Assembly: GCA_030144725.1 (NCBI GenBank)
Contig: JASKMD010000003.1
Location: 18,224,359-18,288,358, forward strand
Length of the DNA stretch: 64,000 nucleotides
DNA from: Haematococcus lacustris
Taxonomy: Eukaryota > Chlorophyta > Chlorophyceae > Chlamydomonadales > Haematococcaceae
Direction of reading: 5' to 3'
Below are positions 1 through 10,560 of the stretch, one piece after another. The position numbers and the translations under genes are program-made. The first letter of the stretch is position 1, and each line of letters starts with the position of its first letter. Below the pieces are notes generated by a model. It saw only the letters and a list, made by a program, of their open reading frames with translations, ran no database searches and was not told the DNA's origin.

Positions 1-3000
1 GGCTGGGCTGGGCTGGGCTGGGCTGGGCTGGGCTGGGCTGGGCTGGGCTGGGCTGGGCTGGGCTGGGCTGGGCTGGGCTGGGCTGGGCTGGGCTGGGCTG
101 GGCTGGGCTGGGCTGGGCTGGGCTGGGCTGGGCTGGGCTGGGCTGGGCTGGGCTGGGCTGGGCTGGGCTGGGCTGGGCTGGGCTGGGCTGGGCTGGGCTG
201 GGCTGGGCTGGGCTGGGCTGGGCTGGGCTGGGCTGGGCTGGGCTGGGCTGGGCTGGGCTGGGCTGGGCTGGGCTGGGCTGGGCTGGGCTGGGCTGGGCTG
301 GGCTGGGCTGGGCTGGGCTGGGCTGGGCTGGGCTGGGCTGGGCTGGGCTGGGCTGGGCTGGGCTGGGCTGGGCTGGGCTGGGCTGGGCTGGGCTGGGCTG
401 GGCTGGGCTGGGCTGGGCTGGGCTGGGCTGGGCTGGGCTGGGCTGGGCTGGGCTGGGCTGGGCTGGGCTGGGCTGGGCTGGGCTGGGCTGGGCTGGGCTG
501 GGCTGGGCTGGGCTGGGCTGGGCTGGGCTGGGCTGGGCTGGGCTGGGCTGGGCTGGGCTGGGCTGGGCTGGGCTGGGCTGGGCTGGGCTGGGCTGGGCTG
601 GGCTGGGCTGGGCTGGGCTGGGCTGGGCTGGGCTGGGCTGGGCTGGGCTGGGCTGGGCTGGGCTGGGCTGGGCTGGGCTGGGCTGGGCTGGGCTGGGCTG
701 GGCTGGGCTGGGCTGGGCTGGGCTGGGCTGGGCTGGGCTGGGCTGGGCTGGGCTGGGCTGGGCTGGGCTGGGCTGGGCTGGGCTGGGCTGGGCTGGGCTG
801 GGCTGGGCTGGGCTGGGCTGGGCTGGGCTGGGCTGGGCTGGGCTGGGCTGGGCTGGGCTGGGCTGGGCTGGGCTGGGCTGGGCTGGGCTGGGCTGGGCTG
901 GGCTGGGCTGGGCTGGGCTGGGCTGGGCTGGGCTGGGCTGGGCTGGGCTGGGCTGGGCTGGGCTGGGCTGGGCTGGGCTGGGCTGGGCTGGGCTGGGCTG
1001 GGCTGGGCTGGGCTGGGCTGGGCTGGGCTGGGCTGGGCTGGGCTGGGCTGGGCTGGGCTGGGCTGGGCTGGGCTGGGCTGGGCTGGGCTGGGCTGGGCTG
1101 GGCTGGGCTGGGCTGGGCTGGGCTGGGCTGGGCTGGGCTGGGCTGGGCTGGGCTGGGCTGGGCTGGGCTGGGCTGGGCTGGGCTGGGCTGGGCTGGGCTG
1201 GGCTGGGCTGGGCTGGGCTGGGCTGGGCTGGGCTGGGCTGGGCTGGGCTGGGCTGGGCTGGGCTGGGCTGGGCTGGGCTGGGCTGGGCTGGGCTGGGCTG
1301 GGCTGGGCTGGGCTGGGCTGGGCTGGGCTGGGCTGGGCTGGGCTGGGCTGGGCTGGGCTGGGCTGGGCTGGGCTGGGCTGGGCTGGGCTGGGCTGGGCTG
1401 GGCTGGGCTGGGCTGGGCTGGGCTGGGCTGGGCTGGGCTGGGCTGGGCTGGGCTGGGCTGGGCTGGGCTGGGCTGGGCTGGGCTGGGCTGGGCTGGGCTG
1501 GGCTGGGCTGGGCTGGGCTGGGCTGGGCTGGGCTGGGCTGGGCTGGGCTGGGCTGGGCTGGGCTGGGCTGGGCTGGGCTGGGCTGGGCTGGGCTGGGCTG
1601 GGCTGGGCTGGGCTGGGCTGGGCTGGGCTGGGCTGGGCTGGGCTGGGCTGGGCTGGGCTGGGCTGGGCTGGGCTGGGCTGGGCTGGGCTGGGCTGGGCTG
1701 GGCTGGGCTGGGCTGGGCTGGGCTGGGCTGGGCTGGGCTGGGCTGGGCTGGGCTGGGCTGGGCTGGGCTGGGCTGGGCTGGGCTGGGCTGGGCTGGGCTG
1801 GGCTGGGCTGGGCTGGGCTGGGCTGGGCTGGGCTGGGCTGGGCTGGGGGCTGGGCTGGGCTGGGCTGGGCTGGGCTGGGCTGGGCTGGGCTGGGCTGGGC
1901 TGGGCTGGGCTGGGCTGGGCTGGGCTGGGCTGGGCTGGGCTGGGCTGGGCTGGGCTGGGCTGGGCTGGGCTGGGCTGGGCTGGGCTGGGCTGGGCTGGGC
2001 TGGGCTGGGCTGGGCTGGGCTGGGCTGGGCTGGGCTGGGCTGGGCTGGGCTGGGCTGGGCTGGGCTGGGCTGGGCTGGGCTGGGCTGGGCTGGGCTGGGC
2101 TGGGCTGGGCTGGGCTGGGCTGGGCTGGGCTGGGCTGGGCTGGGCTGGGCTGGGCTGGGCTGGGCTGGGCTGGGCTGGGCTGGGCTGGGCTGGGCTGGGC
2201 TGGGCTGGGCTGGGCTGGGCTGGGCTGGGCTGGGCTGGGCTGGGCTGGGCTGGGCTGGGCTGGGCTGGGCTGGGCTGGGCTGGGCTGGGCTGGGCTGGGC
2301 TGGGCTGGGCTGGGCTGGGCTGGGCTGGGCTGGGCTGGGCTGGGCTGGGCTGGGCTGGGCTGGGCTGGGCTGGGCTGGGCTGGGCTGGGCTGGGCTGGGC
2401 TGGGCTGGGCTGGGCTGGGCTGGGCTGGGCTGGGCTGGGCTGGGCTGGGCTGGGCTGGGCTGGGCTGGGCTGGGCTGGGCTGGGCTGGGCTGGGCTGGGC
2501 TGGGCTGGGCTGGGCTGGGCTGGGCTGGGCTGGGCTGGGCTGGGCTGGGCTGGGCTGGGCTGGGCTGGGCTGGGCTGGGCTGGGCTGGGCTGGGCTGGGC
2601 TGGGCTGGGCTGGGCTGGGCTGGGCTGGGCTGGGCTGGGCTGGGCTGGGCTGGGCTGGGCTGGGCTGGGCTGGGCTGGGCTGGGCTGGGCTGGGCTGGGC
2701 TGGGCTGGGCTGGGCTGGGCTGGGCTGGGCTGGGCTGGGCTGGGCTGGGCTGGGCTGGGCTGGGCTGGGCTGGGCTGGGCTGGGCTGGGCTGGGCTGGGC
2801 TGGGCTGGGCTGGGCTGGGCTGGGCTGGGCTGGGCTGGGCTGGGCTGGGCTGGGCTGGGCTGGGCTGGGCTGGGCTGGGCTGGGCTGGGCTGGGCTGGGC
2901 TGGGCTGGGCTGGGCTGGGCTGGGCTGGGCTGGGCTGGGCTGGGCTGGGCTGGGCTGGGCTGGGCTGGGCTGGGCTGGGCTGGGCTGGGCTGGGCTGGGC

Positions 3001-4676
3001 TGGGCTGGGCTGGGCTGGGCTGGGCTGGGCTGGGCTGGGCTGGGCTGGGCTGGGCTGGGCTGGGCTGGGCTGGGCTGGGCTGGGCTGGGCTGGGCTGGGC
3101 TGGGCTGGGCTGGGCTGGGCTGGGCTGGGCTGGGCTGGGCTGGGCTGGGCTGGGCTGGGCTGGGCTGGGCTGGGCTGGGCTGGGCTGGGCTGGGCTGGGC
3201 TGGGCTGGGCTGGGCTGGGCTGGGCTGGGCTGGGCTGGGCTGGGCTGGGCTGGGCTGGGCTGGGCTGGGCTGGGCTGGGCTGGGCTGGGCTGGGCTGGGC
3301 TGGGCTGGGCTGGGCTGGGCTGGGCTGGGCTGGGCTGGGCTGGGCTGGGCTGGGCTGGGCTGGGCTGGGCTGGGCTGGGCTGGGCTGGGCTGGGCTGGGC
3401 TGGGCTGGGCTGGGCTGGGCTGGGCTGGGCTGGGCTGGGCTGGGCTGGGCTGGGCTGGGCTGGGCTGGGCTGGGCTGGGCTGGGCTGGGCTGGGCTGGGC
3501 TGGGCTGGGCTGGGCTGGGCTGGGCTGGGCTGGGCTGGGCTGGGCTGGGCTGGGCTGGGCTGGGCTGGGCTGGGCTGGGCTGGGCTGGGCTGGGCTGGGC
3601 TGGGCTGGGCTGGGCTGGGCTGGGCTGGGCTGGGCTGGGCTGGGCTGGGCTGGGCTGGGCTGGGCTGGGCTGGGCTGGGCTGGGCTGGGCTGGGCTGGGC
3701 TGGGCTGGGCTGGGCTGGGCTGGGCTGGGCTGGGCTGGGCTGGGCTGGGCTGGGCTGGGCTGGGCTGGGCTGGGCTGGGCTGGGCTGGGCTGGGCTGGGC
3801 TGGGCTGGGCTGGGCTGGGCTGGGCTGGGCTGGGCTGGGCTGGGCTGCGGCTGGGCTGGGCTGGGCTGGGCTGCGGCTGGGCTGGGCTGGGCTGGGCTCT
3901 GGGCTGGGCTGGGCTGGGCTGGGCTGGGCTGGGCTGGGCTGGGCTGGGCTGGGCTGGGCTGGGCTGGGCTGGGCTGGGCTGGGCTGGGCTGGGCTGGGCT
4001 GGGCTGGTGCTGGGCTGGGCTGGGCTGGGCTGGGCTGGGCTGGGCTGGCGCTGGGCTGGGCTGGGCTGGGCTGGGCTGGGCTGGGCTGGGCTGGGCTGGG
4101 CTGGGCTGGGCTGGGCTGGGCTGGGCTGGGCTGGGCTGGGCTGGGCTGGGCTGGGCTGGGCTGGGCTGGGCTGGGCTGGGCTGGGCTGGGCTGGGCTGGG
4201 CTGGGCTGGGCTGGGCTGGGCTGGGCTGGGCTGGGCTGGGCTGGGCTGGGCTGGGCTGGGCTGGGCTGGGCTGGGCTGGGCTGGGCTGGGCTGGGCTGGG
4301 CTGGCGCTGGGCTGGGCTGGGCTGGGCTGGGCTGGGCTGGGCTGGGCTGGGCTGGGCTGGGCTGGGCTGGGCTGGGCTGGGCTGGGCTGGGCTGGGCTGG
4401 GCTGGGCTGGGCTGGGCTGGGCTGGGCTGGGCTGGGGGCTGGGCTGGGCTGGGCTGGGCTGGGCTGGGCTGGGCTGGGCTGGGCTGGGCTGGGCTGGGGG
4501 GGCTGGGCTGGGCTGGGCTGGCTGGGCTGGGCTGGGCTGGGCTGGGCTGGGCTGGGCTGGGCTGGGCTGGGCTGGGCTGGGCTGGGCTGGGCTGGGGCTG
4601 GGCTGGGCTGGGCTGGGCTGGGCTGGGCTGGGCTGGGCTGGGCTGGGCTGGGCTGGGCTGGGCTGGGCTGGGCTGG
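1..4676. repeat. (GGGCT)n pentanucleotide satellite, about 4.7 kb
   Basis: The sequence is an almost uninterrupted GGGCT array from the window edge to 4676. The first 1.8 kb is perfect. Phase slips appear near 1846, and the array grows less regular after about 3846 (GCGGCT, GCTCT, GGTGCT, GGCGCT and G-run variants). Any reading frame through it encodes a Leu-Gly-Trp-Ala-Gly repeat and is not a gene. The G-rich strand has four or more GGG runs per 20 bases, so quadruplex formation is likely. The array is open on the left. Confidence 0.98.
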
Positions 4677-5097
4677 CTGCGGCAAAGTTAGGTCACGCCA
4701 AAGTCATTTCCAGCAGGCCTGTTTAATGAAATGCCGTGCTTCCTTTTCCAGCAGCTGTGTCGTTAAGTAATAAACAAAGTTGACACGGCAAATTCTGGAA
4801 AGTCACAGTGGTCCGCTCACAACAAGCCGGTATGTGCAAGGGGGTCCCTTTTTTTTGCGTTGTTGGCTTGAGAGAAACGAACCATTTCGCACATTGCTGC
4901 AATGTCGCGTGTCAACTTGCCCAACGACGGTCTTCTGACACCGCCTGCACCAATGAAAGGCTCGCGGAGGGAGCCTGGCGGGCTGAAATGTGATTGTGCT
5001 TCTGGCTCGATAGCAGGCGCAGTTCTATCGCTGATGCCGCTACATACCACTATAACAATTGGTTGTGAGCAGCTGAGGTGTGTCCGCCATCGCTTGC
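4677..5097. other. Unique intergenic DNA between satellite and MITE
   Basis: About 420 bases of non-repetitive sequence. Short open frames exist on both strands, but none resembles a known protein or shows splice structure. I see nothing to annotate. Confidence 0.6.
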
Positions 5098-5105
5098 GCC
5101 GGCAT

Positions 5106-5479
5106 TAGGGCGCGACCGATCATATGACTTGCTGAGGAATTGGTCATATGACTGAATATGATGGCTTAAAGATGTGATATGACCGGGTCTGTAATCAAGA
5201 GGACAATGTGGCAGATCGCCACACTAACCCACCTGAGAACCCCGAGCGTAGAGAGGGTTTGACGTCCTCCAAACCAGTACCACTCTCAGTTGTAGTTAGT
5301 AACACTCCTCTGCTCTCCGTCAAATTAGATCACGATTGAGACCGTGGTTGAAACCTGATTGAGACCACGGCAATGAGGTTACGGAGTTTTGCGAGTTTTG
5401 GCGTAGTCATATTTCATCATATTCCATCATGCTTGATCATATGGGGTCATATCTTAAAGATTATTTCGGGCGCGCCTTA
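5106..5479. mobile_element. 374-bp hAT MITE with exact 8-bp target duplication
   Basis: The element starts TAGGGCGCGACC and its other end reads, in reverse complement, TAAGGCGCGCCC. It is flanked by the exact direct repeat GCCGGCAT (5098-5105 and 5480-5487), the 8-bp duplication expected of hAT elements. Both ends carry subterminal TCATAT/ATATGA motifs. Its left about 150 bp and right about 75 bp closely match the ends of the 2.1-kb element at 42386-44479, so it is an internally deleted, non-coding derivative of that family. It lies about 415 bp upstream of the bHLH start codon. Confidence 0.93.
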
Positions 5480-5487
5480 GCCGGCAT

Positions 5488-5895
5488 GGCCTCGCTTGCA
5501 AGAGCTAACGCGCCGCTTGCCAGTAGACGCGCAATAGTTCGCCGGTGCCAATGTGACAAACGCTACTGAAAACGGTGCGGTGCTGAACGAGTATTTGCAT
5601 GAAGATTACAAACCCCATGTTGGGGGCACCTAACTGGCGGTCGTGTTAAACATTTGTTAAACATTCCCCCTTTGTTAAACTTTGTTAAATATTGTTTAAC
5701 GAACCGGGTTATGCTCTAATGACCACAGGTATGTGGTGATTGAGCTGGAGAAATATGAGCCGAACAAAATGAATGGGACTCGTAAGTGCGAAATCGGCGT
5801 GAATGGGACATATGTCATCGTGTTGTGAGCCGACATAAGTTTACGCAGACGCCGCTAAGCTCGCAGGCAGCAACACAGAAGGTGCAGCAGGGAGC
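5488..5895 (+). promoter_or_regulatory. Upstream region of the bHLH gene
   Basis: A non-coding stretch between the MITE and the start codon. At 5643-5700 there is a cluster of TGTTAAA-type repeats, unusually AT-rich for this window. It ends in a block (5692-5718) that recurs with two mismatches at 59498-59524 upstream of DNA2. No TATA box or core promoter can be assigned with confidence. Confidence 0.35.
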
Positions 5896-8005
5896 ATGAC
5901 AAGCTTGCCGCCGGGCACGTTCACGCTGGACACCAACAGCAGCTCGCAGCGGCGTAAAGCGGGAGGCAGCACATTTCAGCTGAACCTGTCTGCGCTAATG
6001 CCTCCCCTGAATATGGAGCAAGGCGAATTTTCGCCAGCAAACCAGCTACCGGGCTTGACGGAGGACTTCCTGCTTGACTCAATGTCTCGGCCTGCGCTGT
6101 CCAATTTTGGGGGGCAGTCCAGGTCCGGTGATTCCCGTGCCTCCACGGCCTACGCATCCCGACACCAAGCCGCCGAGCAGCGCAGGCGCACCCGCATTAA
6201 CGAAAGGTGTCCAGCGGGGCAGTCCAGCTGTAACCCATGTGCGCCGTGCACATTCTATTCTGTTCTGTAACACTGGCATGCCCATTGGCGCGTGTGGCTA
6301 CAGGTTAGAAGCTCTGCGCAAGTTGGTGCCGCACGCCGAACGGTCGAACACCGCTTGCTTTTTGGAGGAAGTGATCAAGTACATCCTGCAGTTGCGTGAC
6401 AGAAACGAAAAGCTGGAGGCCGCTCTGTTGTCAGCAAAGGAGGGTGACACGGACACGGGCTGCGCAGCTGAGCCCGCCAGCCAGGCTGCGGCAGCGCAGC
6501 CTCGCTCGGCACAGCGCAAGAGCCATAAGCCTAGGGCCGAGGACAGCAGTGGACCGCAGGGTGCCTGCAGCAGCCACAATACACAGCTGCTTCCCCTCCC
6601 GTACTCCCCTCCACAGCAGGATCAGTGGCAGCAACTGCAAGTGCAGCCTAGCAGTCTCCAGCAGCAGCAGCACAAGCACCAGGAGCTGCATAGGCAGCAG
6701 GAGGTACAGCTGCAGCAGGCGCAGGGCCTTGATTCTGCAGCGAGCACTCAGTTACAGGGTGACCAGCTGCAGCGGCTTGCACAGCTGCAGCAGCTCCAGC
6801 AGTTGCAGCAGCTCCAGCAGCTGCAGCAGCTGCAGCAGCAGCAGTCAATCCAGCAGCAGCTGCAGCAGCTGCAGCGTCAGACACAGTTGAATCAGCTGGT
6901 GCAAGGTATGACGGGCGGCGATGGGGGCACCACTGGCAGCCTGCATCTGAATATGCAGTCCATGCCTCAGGCCATCAACCTTCCAGGAATGGCTAGCACT
7001 GCTCCTTCCCAGCAGCTGCTGCTGCAGCAGCTACTCGCCCAGAACCAAACCAGCAGGCAGCAGGGCCCCGATCTTGACCTGGGTGCGCTGTCTTATCAGG
7101 ACCTGCAGGCAGTGCTGTCAGCTCACAACAAGCCGCTACTCACCCTGAACTCAGACCTGCTAAACCGGCCTGCCAGCATGCTAAGCAGTAGTGGCTGCCA
7201 GCTGCCTGGGCAGCAACAGCTGCAACAGCAATTGCAGCAGCAGCTCCAGCAGCAGCAGCGACTGCAGCAGCAGCTCCAGCAGCTGCAACAGCTGCAGCAG
7301 CTGCAGCAGCTACAGCAGCAGCTGCCCGCCCCCTTGGCCCTGCACTCTGCCACACCTGGACCCACCCTGCCCACCCTGCCTGGCCAGTCCTCCCTGTCCC
7401 AGCAGACCACCCCAAGCCTACCCCTGTTGGGTCTGGGTGCTGAGCAAGGCTACCGCCCTCTCTCCGTGGCGTGGCCCTCTTGCCTCCCAGCCCCACCTGC
7501 GCTCTCATCCACCCTGCTCCAGGGTCCTGCGGGCATGACCAACTTTTCCCTGCTGCAGGGCATGGAGGCCAATGCTAGTGCTGGGGTCAGCATAGGGAGT
7601 GAGCCTGCAGGACCAGCAGGGGCCCAGCCCCACCCTAGCTCCCATGCTCCTGAGCTTTTGACACTGGCTGCTGCTGCACAGCAGCAGGAACAGCAGCAGC
7701 AGGAGCAACAGCAGCAGGCACAGCTTCACCCAACTCTCCAGCAGCTGCTGCAGCACCAGCAACAGCAGCTGAGCGCCCTCATGCCTAGTGGAATGCATGG
7801 CGGGCCTGGCCTCTTCCAACACTCTGGCTTGATGACAGGCAGCCATGGTGGGCATGACAGCCAAGGCAATACTGTGCAGCTGTGCGGAGGGGCAGAGGGT
7901 CACAAGTCCCCTCGGCAACAGCAGCAGGAGGGGGATGACAGCGCTGAGGGGCGGGCCTCCCGTCGCCCTCGCACTGATGGTAGCGCGGACATTCATTCCG
8001 CGTGA
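5896..8005 (+). CDS. bHLH transcription factor, BIM-like, glutamine-rich
   Basis: Two exons are proposed: 5896-6206 and 6304-8005. The 97-bp GT-AG intron splits the basic helix-loop-helix domain, and joining the exons in phase gives a 670-residue protein. The bHLH covers about residues 89-140. The basic region has the His-Glu-Arg pattern (H90, E94, R98) known for E-box/G-box binding; helix 1 ends ALRKLVP and helix 2 contains FLEEVIKYI. The EQRRRTRIN core resembles plant BIM-type (BES1-interacting) bHLH proteins more than PIFs, by memory only. The rest is low-complexity, with long polyglutamine/Gln-Leu tracts and a short basic C-terminus (RRPR). It is expected to be nuclear, with the Gln tracts possibly acting in activation. 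The start is the first ATG of the frame containing the basic region. Certain as bHLH; subfamily tentative. Confidence 0.85.
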
Positions 8006-9009
8006 TTAGCAGCATGAGTACCAGCAATACATGCGCCTGACTGTGCACCTCTGTGGCGGTTACTGTGGACTAGGCAGTTGTTGGCCAGCAACTTTTGGGG
8101 CGGGGTGGGTTGGGGCTGCGGACTACATTAATGTTTTGATGATTGCAAGATCGTACCAACAGCTGTATCGTAATGTGTAGGTGACATTGGCATTGGCCAG
8201 GCACACATGGTGCATGCTAAGCAGTTACAGTGAAGCAGACGTCTCCCTCGAGTGTGGTTGCCTTGACGAATGATTGGTCGAATGGATGCTTGTCGGTCTC
8301 TATTTTGTTTGCATTGTTTGCATCATGGTAGAGGTGTTTTGCACCTCAAACATCAGGTGTTCTGCACCTCAAACATCAGGTGTTCAGCAGGAGCAATGGG
8401 GCTCGAGGACACAGACCAAGCTATAGACTAGCACTGACAGGCTTGTTGCTTTCATTTAGTGCCTTGAATGATGTTGTGCCCTGCTGACCAAGCCGTGTTT
8501 TTAAGCTCTTGCTTCTTGGCTGAAGAGCGAGGCTCAACATCACAGTGCTGCGGCCATTCAACACACGAACATATAGCCACGTCTGATAGCCGGCGACTGC
8601 ATCAGGAAGTGACCGGACACCGGCTTCCGCATGTAGGTGCCGCCGCAGGTCACCAGGTGGAGGCCACGGATAAGGCAATGACTCATGCCTCAACGGCCGC
8701 CAGTGCAAGAGGGGCATCACGGGACTTGAGCTAGCAGCATGGTGTCATCATTGCAAGGGCAGGCTGCCATCAGAACACATGGGTTGTGGGCTAGTACATG
8801 CTATAGCATGTGGCTTGGGATTGGGCTGCCGTCTTGCCTCCCTGACTAGACGGAGAGCGGGGTGAACAAAAAGCAAACCTTGCATCTGATGCCTAGTAAA
8901 AAGGTAAGTCACGGCAACACGCATGCATGCTAAGTTATGCAAGCCAGCATTGTCGCACCATCTCACCCCCACCTCCCGCTCCAGGATCAGCAGCTAGGTT
9001 GAGTCGGCC
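8006..9009. other. Intergenic region and probable 3' UTR of the bHLH gene
   Basis: No supported coding sequence. At about 8339-8388 a 24-bp unit (GCACCTCAAACATCAGGTGT core) is repeated twice in tandem. The remainder is unique DNA ending just before the OSTC gene. Confidence 0.5.
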
Positions 9010-9976
9010 ATGCAGAGGCTGGTACGTTCAGTGGGGATCTGTAGAATTAGTGAGCTGGCGATCTAACTGCATATGTTACGAATGCCGTGCGCCGAAGCTG
9101 AGGAACCTGGAGTACCCGTCGCCGATGCTGGTGTTTACGGGCGTGGTGCTGAGCTACTTTGTTGTAACAGCTGGCATTGCCTACGATGTGATTAACGAAC
9201 CTCCAGCAGTCGGTGGAGTTCAAGACCCAGTCACAGGTGTGTGTACAGATTTGTGTGTAGGGTCACTGTAGGTTAGCAGCACAGCATCCATCCCACCGCG
9301 GCTTGGTGAACATGGGCGCAGGGAAGGTCAAGCCACAAGCATTCATGCCCTACCGCATCAATGGCCAGTACATCATGGAAGGCCTCGTAGGAGGAATGTT
9401 CTACACCCTTGGAGGGGTCGGCCTCGTCCTGCTGGAACAGTCTCAAAACAGATCATCCGATAAGGTCTTACGCAATGCTGCCAGGATGCTGTGAGTGCCT
9501 GCAGCAGCTGTGTCAGCTCAGCGGCGACCTGGTGGCTGTGGGGAGGGCAGCAGGCCTGGGGGTGGACAGGTTCTGGGGTCTGTGAGTAGGGGAGATGTAG
9601 GTAGAGGGTGTGCGTGAGTAGAGGAGGTGAAGGGGGAAGTGGTTGCCTCAAGGGTTGAGGGAAAAGGTATAGGAGGCATGTGTCAGGAGGGAAGTCTGTG
9701 GCCTGCTCCTGTCAGCTTGTTCACTTCCTAACCAGGGTGCTGTGGCTGCCTTGAGCTCTGTGATCCTGGCAGCAGCCATGGCAGCTATAGCAGTGACCAT
9801 GACTCCTCACACATGCAATGCTCAGCTGTACTAACCCTGACAGCCATGCAACCTAGCCACCTGTGTACTGTCGTTCTTGCTCCATGCCACGCAGTGGCTT
9901 GGGTTTGATTGTGGTGTCATACACGGCTTGCATGCTCTTCATCTCCATCAAGATGCCAAACTACATGCGCAGCTGA
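9010..9976 (+). CDS. OSTC: Oligosaccharyltransferase complex subunit OSTC/DC2
   Basis: Three exons are clear. The first runs to 9236 and encodes APKLRNLEYPSP and the first membrane segment (SYFVVTAG), then YDVINEPP. The second is 9322-9490 (RINGQYIMEGL and a second hydrophobic segment). The third is 9895-9976 (third hydrophobic segment, IKMPNYMRS, stop). Introns 9237-9321 and 9491-9894 are GT-AG and phases match. The YDV(I)xEPP and (V/I)NGQYIMEGL blocks and the short basic tail after TM3 are diagnostic of the OSTC/DC2 family. This subunit sits in the ER membrane and links oligosaccharyltransferase to the translocon for N-glycosylation. The 5' end is unresolved: a possible acceptor precedes 9045 and a candidate ATG is at 9010, so the first few residues may come from another exon. 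Confidence 0.88.
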
Positions 9977-9987
9977 GCAGTGGGCCG

Positions 9988-10134
9988 GGCAGGTGGCTGG
10001 GCCGGGGCAGCAACCCCGCGCTGAACCTGCCGAGTACTGGTGAAGGCGTGGAGAGGCCCCTGGAGCTGTGCTGCTGGCCGGGCCGAGCCGGCCCCCAGGC
10101 ACCAAGGCGTGTGAGGCCAGCAGCAAGCCACTGA
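9988..10134 (+). pseudogene. Degenerate Fanzor-like C-terminal tail
   Basis: Directly downstream of OSTC, one frame reads GRWLGRGSNPALNL followed by RPLELCCWPG. This parallels the tail of the fragment at 41484-42254 (GRWLDRDCNAALNM, RPLELCYWP). The DRD motif is eroded to GRG, so the putative RuvC-III aspartate is lost. No nuclease body is present nearby. It is a relic, recognisable only by comparison with the other copies in this window. Confidence 0.55.
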
Positions 10135-10560
10135 GTGACTGGCTGTGCAAGGTCCTGCGGCAGGAGCAGCGGGCATGGGAGGAGAAAAGGCAGGCTGCAG
10201 CTCAAACAGATTGGTAGTTGAGGCAGGGATGGTGCTGGGATGACCTGGTCATAACGTTGGACATGGACCATAACGTGGACCATGACGCTAAAATTGACGT
10301 GCACAAACAACTCCTTCCCACACAGGACATCCCCCATGGGGTGTGGGCATGTGGGCAATTAACCTCCACCGCACATCTTCCTGCATCCCTGAGGCACTTG
10401 GTAACATTGACACGGGCACCATGTCAAGCGGCATCAGAGTTTAGATACCGCCTGCAATGAGGGAACCCTAACCGCAGCGCCCCCCCTGCCAATGCCGCCA
10501 TTCACATGAGGGCAGGCATCTTCCTTGCCACGCGCCAAGCTTTGCAAGCGGGCCAGAGTG
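10135..10560. other. Intergenic DNA
   Basis: Unique sequence between the Fanzor-like relic and the palindrome. No supported gene, RNA or element end was found. Confidence 0.4.

Noticed and set aside
4007..4726. Open frame encoding Leu-Gly-Trp-Ala-Gly repeats
   Set aside because: It is a read-through of the GGGCT satellite with no unique coding sequence or conserved domain.
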